Shown: in pieces, positions 1 through 7,266 of the stretch
Position numbering within the stretch: the stretch's first letter is position 1
Layout: each line of letters begins with the position of its first letter
DNA from: Ruegeria halocynthiae
GTDB taxonomy: Bacteria; Pseudomonadota; Alphaproteobacteria; Rhodobacterales; Rhodobacteraceae
Reading direction: 5' to 3'
DNA length: 64,000 nucleotides
Assembly (NCBI RefSeq): GCF_900106805.1
Contig: NZ_FNNP01000004.1
Span: 1-64,000, forward strand
Position numbers and translations under genes: made by a program
Notes under the pieces: generated by a model
What the model was told of the DNA's origin: nothing
Databases searched by the model: none
What the model saw: the letters and a program-made list of their open reading frames with translations, nothing else

Positions 1-207
1 ACATTGGGCGCCGAGCGCAACGCCAAGGTCCGCCACGTCGTCGCCACCGGCAGCGCCTATCAGGAAATCCTGAAAACCGCAGAAGGCGCAGGCTCCGACC
101 TCATCGTCATCGGTGCACACAAACCAGACCTCAAAGACTACCTCCTGGGCCCAAACGCAGCAAGAGTCGTCAGACACTCAACTGTGTCCGTATATGTCGT
201 GCGTTAA
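1..207 (+). CDS. Universal stress protein (UspA family), C-terminal part
   Basis: The frame is open at the left edge, so only the last 68 residues or so are present and the true start lies outside. The visible part has the end of an Usp fold: a beta strand reading DLIVIGAH, then the nucleotide-binding glycine pattern ending in GPNAARVVRHS, and a last strand SVYVVR that normally makes the dimer contact. Usp proteins of this type bind ATP or AMP in the cytoplasm and are induced by stress. No partner gene is visible. The family call is fairly safe; the specific role is not known. Confidence 0.8.
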   Translation, partial: TLGAERNAKVRHVVATGSAYQEILKTAEGAGSDLIVIGAHKPDLKDYLLGPNAARVVRHSTVSVYVVR

Positions 208-429
208 CGAAGACGAGCAGAAAGTGTTGAACATTGCAAAAGGTACAAGGCTAGGCCTGTGGGCTTAAAATGCAGCTGCATAGGTTCCTGATGACAGACG
301 GCCAGTTGATCGGCGTTGCGAAGACCATGCCCTGGGACAGTAAGTCTTAACCCAATAGGGGTCGCCCAGCATATGTCAGGGGCAATCTTTTTCGCTTGCT
401 TTGTCAGAGTACTCGTCCGATAGGGCGAT

Positions 430-1635
430 ATGTTCAAAAGCCGCGCGATAACCTTCATTCTGATCACACTTATGATCGACGCCATCGGCATCGGCATCGT
501 GTTCCCCATCATGCCTGACTTGATGGATCGTGTGGGGGCGGGTGACACCGGGCAAGGGGCCTTTTGGGGCGGGCTGTTGATGGCGGCCTATGCTGGGGCA
601 TTGTTCCTGTGCGGACCCATCGTCGGCAGCATCTCGGACGCGGTTGGCCGCAGGCCCATCCTGATCGCGGCACTGATCATGCTGGCGCTGGATTATGTGA
701 TCATGGCACTGGCCGACAATTTCTGGCTGCTTCTTTTCGGGCGGACGTTAGCCGGGCTGGCGGGTGCGACCTATATCACCGCGACGGCCTATATTGCCGA
801 CATATCCTCACCAACCGAAAAAGCCGCAAATTTTGGCCTGATCGGTGCGGCATTCGGGATCGGGTTTGTGCTTGGTCCGGCCATCGGTGGTATTGCAGCC
901 GAGATCAGCATCACCGCACCGTTCTGGATCGCGGCGGTTTTGTCGGCGGCGAATGCGATGTTTGGCGTATATGCTTTGCCCGAAAGCCTGACTCCGGAAA
1001 AACGCCGCCCCTTTGGCAAGCGTGATCTGAACCCGCTTAAATCGATCTTTGACGCGTTCCGGTTTCCGGGGCTGGCCGTGCCGCTGTTGTGCATTTTTAT
1101 CTTTGAATTCGCAAACATGGTCTATCCAACCCTTTGGGCCTACTGGATTCGTGAGGTTTTTGGCTGGTCAACGCTTTATATCGGCCTGTCTCTGGCCGCG
1201 TACGGTGTGCTGTTGGCGTTCGTGCAGGCTGGTCTGATGCCGATCTTTATTCGGTGGATCGGGGATTACCGAACCCTGTTGCTGGGGATGGCATCGGCGC
1301 TGATCGGGATGATTGGCTTTGGATTTACTGCGACGGTTACGGCGCTCGTTATCTTTATTCTGCTGGCTGCGTTGTCTGATCTGGTTCCTGCATTGATCAC
1401 GGCAATGGCTTCAAATCAGGCGGATGAAGACCGGCAGGGCCTGGTGCAGGGGGTTATCGCGTCACTGTCTTCTGTCGCGGCGGTTCTGTCCCCGTTGGTG
1501 ATGACCGTTATCTTTCAAGCTTCGGTCGATGGTGAAGGGACCTATCTGCCGGGTGCACCATTCTTCTTCTCAGCCGCCATGGTGTTGGTGATGATGCCTT
1601 TTGTGTTTCGTCTGCGCGGTCATGCGTCATCCTGA
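430..1635 (+). CDS. MFS transporter, TetA-like drug/proton antiporter
   Basis: A 401-residue protein with about twelve hydrophobic segments, the usual size for the DHA1/TetA group. The N-terminus carries the TetA-like run IDAIGIGIVFPIMPDL. The loop between helices 2 and 3 holds the MFS motif A (SDAVGRRPILI), and helix 5 has the antiporter-type GPAIGG turn. It should sit in the inner membrane and exchange protons for an unknown compound. Tetracycline is only the name of the closest family, not a demonstrated substrate. The ribosome binding site before 430 is weak. It converges on gabD; the hairpin between them serves gabD. Confidence 0.85.
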   Translation: MFKSRAITFILITLMIDAIGIGIVFPIMPDLMDRVGAGDTGQGAFWGGLLMAAYAGALFLCGPIVGSISDAVGRRPILIAALIMLALDYVIMALADNFWLLLFGRTLAGLAGATYITATAYIADISSPTEKAANFGLIGAAFGIGFVLGPAIGGIAAEISITAPFWIAAVLSAANAMFGVYALPESLTPEKRRPFGKRDLNPLKSIFDAFRFPGLAVPLLCIFIFEFANMVYPTLWAYWIREVFGWSTLYIGLSLAAYGVLLAFVQAGLMPIFIRWIGDYRTLLLGMASALIGMIGFGFTATVTALVIFILLAALSDLVPALITAMASNQADEDRQGLVQGVIASLSSVAAVLSPLVMTVIFQASVDGEGTYLPGAPFFFSAAMVLVMMPFVFRLRGHASS

Positions 1636-1666
1636 AAACAAACGCACCCGCAGCAAGCTGCGAGTG
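1635..1666 (-). terminator. Intrinsic terminator of gabTD
   Basis: On the minus strand a 9-bp stem (CACTCGCAG / CTGCGGGTG, one G-T pair) with a CTTG loop is followed by a T-rich stretch ending TTTGTTTT. It lies 29 bp past the gabD stop codon. It has no T-run on the plus strand, so it should stop only leftward transcripts. Confidence 0.75.
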
Positions 1667-1694
1667 TGTTGAATTCATAGCAGGTCATACGTGG

Positions 1695-3170
1695 TTACTG
1701 GATTTCGCCCATGCAGAGGTATTTGATCTCAAGGAAATCCTCAGTCCCGTATTTTGATCCCTCACGGCCTAGACCAGATTGCTTGACGCCGCCAAAGGGT
1801 GCGACCTCGGTCGAGATCAGGCCAGTGTTGACGCCGACCATGCCCGATTCCAGCGCTTCGGCCACGCGCCAGACGCGCGCCAGATCGCGGCTGTAGAAAT
1901 ACGAGGCCAGACCGAATTCGCTGTCATTAGCCATGGCAACAACATCGTCTTCTTCCTCGAATTTGAACAGAGGGGCGACGGGGCCAAAGGTTTCATCCTT
2001 CGCCACCACCATATCGCGGGTCACACCCGTCAGAACGGTGGGTTCAAAGAAGGTACCGCCCAGACCCGAGCGTTTGCCCCCCAGTGTAACAGTCGCGCCC
2101 TTGGATACCGCGTCCGAGATGTGTTCCTCGACCTTGGCAACCGCCGCGTCGTTGATCAGAGGGCCCGTTGTGATGCCGTCGCCGAACCCGTCACCCACGT
2201 TCAGGGCCTTGGTTTTCTCGGCCAGCTTGGTAGCGAATTCGTCATAGACGCCCGCCTGCACATAAATGCGGTTGGCGCAGACACAGGTCTGACCGTTATT
2301 GCGGAACTTGGCGATCATCGCACCGTCAACTGCGGCGTCTACATCGGCGTCATCGAACACGATGAAGGGCGCATTGCCGCCCAGCTCAAGCGACATCTTC
2401 TTGATGGTGCCCGCAGCCTGACGCATAAGAATCTGACCTACACGGGTCGAGCCGGTAAAGGTGATCTTGGCAACCTTGTCATTGGTGCAAAGTTCATTGC
2501 CGACGCCTGAACTGTCGGTGCCGGGGATCACGTTGAACACGCCCGCCGGGATGCCCGCGCGTTCGCCCAGCACCGCCATGGCGATGGCTGACAGCGGCGT
2601 CAGCGTTGCAGGGCGCGCCACGAAGGTACAGCCCACTGCCAGCGCCGGACCAACCTTGCGCGCGATCATCGCGTTGGGGAAGTTCCATGGCGTGATCGAA
2701 CCCACTACGCCTACAGGTTGCTTTAGCACAACGATGCGCTTGTCACGCTGGTGGCCAGGAATGATGTCACCATAGATGCGTTTAGCTTCTTCCGCGAACC
2801 ATTCGATGAATGACGCACCATAAAGGACTTCGCCACGGGCCTCTGCCCAGGGCTTGCCCATTTCGGCGGTCAGGATGGTGGCAAGATCGTCGGCATTATC
2901 GACCATCAGATCGAACCATTTGCGCAAGATCGCTGCGCGTTCCTTACCCGTCTGTGCAGCCCATTCTTTCTTCGCTGCATAAGCCGCGTCGATCGTGCTG
3001 GCGGTGCCTTCGATGTCGATGTCGGTTACGTTGGCGATCAGATCACCGGTGGCCGGGTTATGGACAGGGAAAGTCGCGCCACCCTCAACCCATTCGCCGT
3101 TGATATAGGCGCGGGTCTCCAGAAGGCTGGGGTCTTTCAGCTCCAGCTTGGTCACTTTGGTATCCAGCAT
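1695..3170 (-). CDS. gabD: NAD(P)-dependent succinate-semialdehyde dehydrogenase
   Basis: A 491-residue aldehyde dehydrogenase that oxidises succinic semialdehyde to succinate. The general base glutamate is in LELGGNAPF near residue 260 and the nucleophilic cysteine is in GQTCVCANR near residue 293. The cofactor loop FTGSTRVGQ and the C-terminal PFGGVKQSGLGREG are also present; the latter is typical of the GabD branch. The start codon at 3170 has an AAGGAG eight bases upstream, inside the end of gabT. It follows gabT after 2 bp, so the two are translated from one transcript and complete GABA breakdown. Confidence 0.95.
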   Translation of the reverse strand: MLDTKVTKLELKDPSLLETRAYINGEWVEGGATFPVHNPATGDLIANVTDIDIEGTASTIDAAYAAKKEWAAQTGKERAAILRKWFDLMVDNADDLATILTAEMGKPWAEARGEVLYGASFIEWFAEEAKRIYGDIIPGHQRDKRIVVLKQPVGVVGSITPWNFPNAMIARKVGPALAVGCTFVARPATLTPLSAIAMAVLGERAGIPAGVFNVIPGTDSSGVGNELCTNDKVAKITFTGSTRVGQILMRQAAGTIKKMSLELGGNAPFIVFDDADVDAAVDGAMIAKFRNNGQTCVCANRIYVQAGVYDEFATKLAEKTKALNVGDGFGDGITTGPLINDAAVAKVEEHISDAVSKGATVTLGGKRSGLGGTFFEPTVLTGVTRDMVVAKDETFGPVAPLFKFEEEDDVVAMANDSEFGLASYFYSRDLARVWRVAEALESGMVGVNTGLISTEVAPFGGVKQSGLGREGSKYGTEDFLEIKYLCMGEIQ

Positions 3171-3172
3171 GT

Positions 3173-4450
3173 TCAGGCTCCTTTGGCAGCGTCGACCGAA
3201 GCTTCAAGGATATCCATGGCCTCGGCGAAGATTTCATCCTGTACCGTCAGCGGTGCAAGGAATCGAATTACGTTTCCATATACGCCACATGTCAGCAGGA
3301 TCAATCCACGCTTCAGGGCCTCGGCGCGCACGGCGTTGGCCATATCTGGGTTCGGGGCGCTGCCGTCAGCGGTATTGAACTCGGTTGCGATCATGAAGCC
3401 CGGGCCGCGAATATCGACGATTTCAGGTGTGCGGGCGCGGATCGATTCCAGGCGCTGTTTCAAACGCGATCCCAGCTCATTGGCGCGTGCGCAAAGGTTT
3501 TCTTCCTCGATCACATCCATCACTGCATGGGCAGCGGCGATTCCCAACGGGTTGCCGCCATAGGTGCCACCCAGACCTCCGGGATGGGCTGCATCCATCA
3601 AATCGGCGCGCCCGGTAACAGCAGCCAAAGGCAAACCGCCTGCCAGACCTTTGGCCATTGTCGTGATGTCTGCGGACACATCATAGGCGTCCATGGCAAA
3701 CAGGTTGCCGGTGCGAGCAAAGCCAGTCTGAACCTCATCAGCGATCAGAACGATGCCGTGTTCGTCGCACAACGCGCGCAGGCCGCGCATCAGTTCGGCG
3801 GGGGCAGGGTAGAAGCCACCTTCGCCCTGAACCGGCTCAATGATGATCGCAGCAACGCGGCCCGGGTCGAGATCGGCCTTGAACAGCTTGATCAGTGCGC
3901 CCAGCGATTCTTCGGTTGATGTGCCGTGCAGTTCGACGGGAAAGGGCACGTGATAGGTGTCGGGCATCATCGCGCCGAAACCAGCCTTGTAGGGCTGTAC
4001 TTTTCCGGTCAGCGACATGCCCATGAAGGTCCGGCCGTGGAATGCGCCGCCAAAGGCGATTACGGCCGGGCGTCCGGTGGCAGCACGTGCGATCTTGACT
4101 GCGTTTTCAACCGCTTCGGCGCCAGTGGTGACAAAGACTGTTTTCTTGGTGAAATCACCCGGCACATTTTCGTTCAGGCGTTCGGCCAGGCGGATGTAGT
4201 TTTCGTAGGGCAGAACCTGATGGCAGGTATGGGTGAAGTTCGCAGCCTGTTTTTGCACCGCCTCCATGACCTTGGGGTGGCAGTGCCCGGTATTCACAAC
4301 GGCGATACCTGCGGCGAAATCGATATAGCGCTTGCCCTCTACATCCCAAACCTCGGAGTTCTTGGCGCGCTCGACATAGATCTGCGTCTGCATCCCTACG
4401 CCCTGTGCGATCGAGGTGTTACGGCGTTCAGCAATCTGAGCGTTCAGCAT
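3173..4450 (-). CDS. gabT: 4-aminobutyrate aminotransferase
   Basis: A class III PLP aminotransferase of 425 residues that moves the amino group of GABA to 2-oxoglutarate, giving succinic semialdehyde. The PLP lysine is in TTMAKGLAGG near residue 267; the cofactor aspartate is in LIADEVQTGFARTG. A longer open frame reaches 4618, but that part overlaps the divergent regulator's start. The ATG at 4450 has AAAGG about eight bases upstream and gives the normal GabT N-terminus, so I chose it. It leads directly into gabD. The paired divergent XRE-cupin gene is the obvious candidate regulator. Confidence 0.93.
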   Translation of the reverse strand: MLNAQIAERRNTSIAQGVGMQTQIYVERAKNSEVWDVEGKRYIDFAAGIAVVNTGHCHPKVMEAVQKQAANFTHTCHQVLPYENYIRLAERLNENVPGDFTKKTVFVTTGAEAVENAVKIARAATGRPAVIAFGGAFHGRTFMGMSLTGKVQPYKAGFGAMMPDTYHVPFPVELHGTSTEESLGALIKLFKADLDPGRVAAIIIEPVQGEGGFYPAPAELMRGLRALCDEHGIVLIADEVQTGFARTGNLFAMDAYDVSADITTMAKGLAGGLPLAAVTGRADLMDAAHPGGLGGTYGGNPLGIAAAHAVMDVIEEENLCARANELGSRLKQRLESIRARTPEIVDIRGPGFMIATEFNTADGSAPNPDMANAVRAEALKRGLILLTCGVYGNVIRFLAPLTVQDEIFAEAMDILEASVDAAKGA

Positions 4451-4470
4451 CTTGCGACCTTTCCGGTTAT

Positions 4471-4485
4471 CGGGCGCTGCGCCCG
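4471..4485. promoter_or_regulatory. Perfect 15-bp palindrome upstream of gabT
   Basis: CGGGCG-CTG-CGCCCG lies 21 bp upstream of the gabT start, in the divergent gabT/XRE-cupin intergenic region. It may be an operator or a leader hairpin. Neither is shown by the sequence alone. Confidence 0.35.
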
Positions 4486-4600
4486 TATGTTTGACCGCGC
4501 GACTGTAGTAGCTGCGCCTGCAAGCGAAAGCCTGTTTCTTGTGATTCATAAGCCATTGATTTACCGTCCTGGGACTATTGAAGTGTTGCGGATATTGAAC

Positions 4601-5167
4601 ATGAAGAACACCAGTCAAGAGGATCTGACCCTCGGGCTGCGCTTGCGAACCCTGCGCGAACGGGCGGGCCTGTCGCAGCGGGCGCTGGCCAAGAAGTCGG
4701 ATGTTCCGAACTCGACCATCTCGCTGATCGAGTCGGGCAAGATGAACCCATCGGTCGGCGCGCTCAGGCGGATATTGCAGGGGATACCAATTGGCATGTC
4801 CGATTTCTTCTCATTCGAGATTGAGCCCGAGCAAACCGTGTTCTACGCCGCAGAAAATCTGACTGAGATCGGCAAGGGCGGGCTGTCGCTGCGGCAGGTG
4901 GGTTCGAACCTGCATGGCCGCGCAATGATGATCCTGCAGGAAACCTATGAGTTGGGGGCTGATACGGGTCGGGTGATGTACGTGCATGAGGCCGAAGAGG
5001 GCGGCATTGTCATCTCGGGCCGGGTCGAAGTGACGGTGGGCGATCAACGCAAGGTGCTGGGGCCGGGCGACGCCTATTACTTTGACAGTCGCACGCCACA
5101 TCGGTTCCGTCAGGTTGGGCCCGAAGTTTGCCGGGTTGTCAGCGCCTGCACACCGCCGACTTTCTGA
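4601..5167 (+). CDS. XRE-family regulator with C-terminal cupin domain (PuuR-like)
   Basis: A 188-residue repressor-type protein. Residues 8-62 form a Cro/CI helix-turn-helix (LRTLRERAGLSQRALAKKS then STISLIESGKMNPS). Residues 115-185 form a small cupin (VIVISGRVEVTVG-type strands, GPGDAYYFDSRTPHRF). Regulators of this architecture commonly sense amines, amino acids or their semialdehydes; PuuR is the known example. The ATG at 4601 is chosen because upstream residues of the long open frame lie antisense to gabT. It sits between gabTD (divergent) and the amine-related operon starting at 5305, so it could control either or both. Confidence 0.85.
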   Translation: MKNTSQEDLTLGLRLRTLRERAGLSQRALAKKSDVPNSTISLIESGKMNPSVGALRRILQGIPIGMSDFFSFEIEPEQTVFYAAENLTEIGKGGLSLRQVGSNLHGRAMMILQETYELGADTGRVMYVHEAEEGGIVISGRVEVTVGDQRKVLGPGDAYYFDSRTPHRFRQVGPEVCRVVSACTPPTF

Positions 5168-5187
5168 GTATCGGTGCGAAATATCAG

Positions 5188-5243
5188 CACTATGCATCAT
5201 AGTGTTGCAATATTGGGCAGCCTGATCCACAGTATGGTGCATA
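5188..5243. promoter_or_regulatory. Paired inverted motif TATGCAYCATAST
   Basis: Between the XRE-cupin gene and the VOC gene the 13-mer TATGCATCATAGT (5191-5203, plus) faces TATGCACCATACT (5231-5243, minus), with centres 40 bp apart. The first also lies in a palindrome CACTAT-GCATC-ATAGTG. A third copy, TATGCACCATAGT, lies at 25965-25977 on the minus strand. Two facing sites about four helix turns apart suggest cooperative operator sites. The protein that binds is unknown; the XRE-cupin protein is one candidate. Confidence 0.45.
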
Positions 5244-5304
5244 ATGCGGGAATGTCCCTGCATATCTCACCGGGCGATCCCAGCCCAATTCGGAGAATAC
5301 CGGA

Positions 5305-5778
5305 ATGAATAAGAAGCCAGCCACTCTGCCACGTGGCTATCGCACCTGCACCGCTTCGCTTGCTGTCGCCGACGTTCCCGCAGCGCTGCAGTTCTATGAG
5401 CGTGCGTTTGATGCAAAGGTCCAAGCCCATGACGCGGATGAAGCCCCCGGGTTTGCCTCGATCAAGATCGGCAACTCAATGCTGTTTGTCACCGCCGGAT
5501 GGGGTGCGCATGGCCCTGCCGTACCGGGCACAGTCACACCGGTCGGGCATCACATGTATGTCGAAGATACCGATGCCACCCTCGCGACCGCGCTGGATAA
5601 TGGTGCCAGCCTGATCGCCGATGCGACCGATACCTATTGGGGCGAACGCTGCGCCACGATTGCTGATCCTTTCGGCCATGTCTGGACGTTGGCGACGCGT
5701 GTTGAAAACCTCAAACCAGCGGATATCAGTGAACGGCGCAAAGCGCTGCTGGATGCCGCTCAGACCGAGGCTGCATGA
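5305..5778 (+). CDS. VOC-family protein (glyoxalase/PhnB-like)
   Basis: A 157-residue protein with the paired beta-alpha-beta-beta-beta modules of the vicinal oxygen chelate fold. ASLAVADVPAALQFYERAF opens the first module, and HHMYVEDTDATLATALDNGA with WGERCATIADPFGHVW closes the second. The DPFGHVW end is typical of the PhnB/SnoaL-neighbour VOC group. The substrate cannot be read. It is the first gene after the paired operator-like motifs and overlaps the next gene by four bases, so it probably opens the operon. Confidence 0.75.
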   Translation: MNKKPATLPRGYRTCTASLAVADVPAALQFYERAFDAKVQAHDADEAPGFASIKIGNSMLFVTAGWGAHGPAVPGTVTPVGHHMYVEDTDATLATALDNGASLIADATDTYWGERCATIADPFGHVWTLATRVENLKPADISERRKALLDAAQTEAA

Positions 5779-6125
5779 ACGACGCCCCGCTTCCAACTTT
5801 TACGATTCGCCAAAACGATCTGGCCATCCTCGCGGCTGAAAACCGCATCGGGGACTATCCTGTCGCCGTGCGTACTGCGCGCGAGGTGGTCAGCGGTGGC
5901 TTTGCCAACCAGTCAGCCCATCCCAACACCTGGACAGTCTATTTTCTGGTCGATGGCCAGTGGGCGCTGGTGGAGTCCACCCGTGGTCTGCGACGGGAGT
6001 GGTCCAGCCTCGATCGGTTGGAAAAGTGGCTGCGCAGTTGCGGGTTCCGGTTCTTCTGGGTCCGCAACGACATCGATTTTGTGGAACCGCAGGCAGAAGA
6101 TACCGCCGAGGAAGAGGCCGTATGA
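5775..6125 (+). CDS. Uncharacterised 116-residue protein
   Basis: I do not recognise this family. The ATGA overlap with the VOC gene shows translational coupling. The protein is soluble, has an aromatic-rich centre (NTWTVYFLVDGQWALVES, then LEKWLRSCGFRFFWVRND) and an acidic tail EDTAEEEAV. It has no signal peptide, membrane segment or metal-binding cysteine set. It belongs to the same transcription unit as the amidase and decarboxylase downstream. Confidence 0.65.
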   Translation: MNDAPLPTFTIRQNDLAILAAENRIGDYPVAVRTAREVVSGGFANQSAHPNTWTVYFLVDGQWALVESTRGLRREWSSLDRLEKWLRSCGFRFFWVRNDIDFVEPQAEDTAEEEAV

Positions 6126-6255
6126 GGGCAGTGGCCTCTGAATTCCATGGCCTGAGGACAGCAGGCTTGCACGAACACACGGTTTTATGTTCCGATGAAG
6201 AACGCCGGATCACAACGGCGGTCGCAATCGGCAAGAAAAAGAGAAGAAAAACGAA

Positions 6256-7224
6256 ATGACCCCCTTTGCGATAACCGGAATCCAGATGCATGTCGGTGCG
6301 TTGCAGTCGAATGTCGACGCGATGCTGCATAGGATCGACATTATGATGGCGCGGTTCCCCTGGACTCAGATGGCGTTGTTCAGCGAACTTGCCCCTTATG
6401 GCCCGCTCGACCGTTTTGCGCAGCCCTTTCCCAATGATGATCTGTCGCGCTTTCAGGATGCGGCGCGGCGTTACGGAATTTGGCTGATCCCCGGCTCGAT
6501 GTTTGAAAAACGCGAAGACGGGCGCGTTTTCAATACCTCGGTGGTGATCAACCCGGATGGTGAGATTGTATCGAAGTACTCTAAGATGTTTCCGTTCAAA
6601 CCCTATGAACAGAACATCGCTTCGGGCACGGATTTCTGTATTTTCGACGTCCCGGATGTGGGCCGTTTTGGCCTGTCGATCTGCTATGACATCTGGTTCC
6701 CCGAAACCACACGCCACCTGACCTCGCAAGGGGTCGAGGTTCTGCTGCATCCGGTCCTGACCGGCACCACCGACCGCGAGGCCGAGCTGTCGATCGCCAA
6801 AGCCACCGCTGCACAGTTTCAGTGTTACGTGTTCGACGTGAACGGCCTAGCTGCCGGTGGCGTTGGCCGATCGCTGGTCGTTGACCCATCGGCTACCGTG
6901 CTTCACCAGTCGGCGGGACAAGAGGACATCTTCCCGATTGAGATCGATCTCGATCAGGTTCGGCGCCAACGCGAGGTCGGGCTGAAAGGTTTGGGGCAGG
7001 TTCTCAAAAGCTTCCGCGACCGCGAGGCGGACTTCCCTGTTTACGACCGTACCAGCGGCGCGGATGCCTATCTACACACGCTAGGCCCGCTGCGCATCCC
7101 GCAGAAAGGCGACGTTGCAGGCGTCGCTGCATCCGACCCCAGAACGGCGCTGGGATATAGTGAAGACGCCGAAACCAAGCCCGATAATCTTTATCTCTAC
7201 AAAGGGCGCTCTGGCACAGACTGA
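6256..7224 (+). CDS. Carbon-nitrogen hydrolase (nitrilase superfamily amidase)
   Basis: A 322-residue cytoplasmic amidase. The nitrilase triad is visible: Glu44 in ALFSELAPYG, Lys110 in SKYSKMFPF and Cys143 in LSICYDIWFPE. Enzymes of this fold cleave C-N bonds of amides or carbamoyl amines. N-carbamoylputrescine amidase is a relative that acts after arginine decarboxylation. The C-terminus runs about 60 residues past the usual core. It lies 42 bp before the Orn/Lys/Arg decarboxylase. An amine or its conjugate is therefore a sensible guess for the substrate, not a proven one. Confidence 0.85.
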   Translation: MTPFAITGIQMHVGALQSNVDAMLHRIDIMMARFPWTQMALFSELAPYGPLDRFAQPFPNDDLSRFQDAARRYGIWLIPGSMFEKREDGRVFNTSVVINPDGEIVSKYSKMFPFKPYEQNIASGTDFCIFDVPDVGRFGLSICYDIWFPETTRHLTSQGVEVLLHPVLTGTTDREAELSIAKATAAQFQCYVFDVNGLAAGGVGRSLVVDPSATVLHQSAGQEDIFPIEIDLDQVRRQREVGLKGLGQVLKSFRDREADFPVYDRTSGADAYLHTLGPLRIPQKGDVAGVAASDPRTALGYSEDAETKPDNLYLYKGRSGTD

Positions 7225-7266
7225 TCCCGAAGCAGCTTTTCGGTATCGGCAGAAAGGACACATTTC

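Noticed and set aside
1779..2510. 243-residue plus-strand frame opposite gabD
   Set aside because: It is a mirror of the gabD coding frame with no family motif and no ribosome binding site.
5890..6750. 286-residue minus-strand frame opposite the 116-residue and amidase genes
   Set aside because: The plus-strand amidase has an intact catalytic triad and neighbours in one operon; the opposite frame shows no fold.
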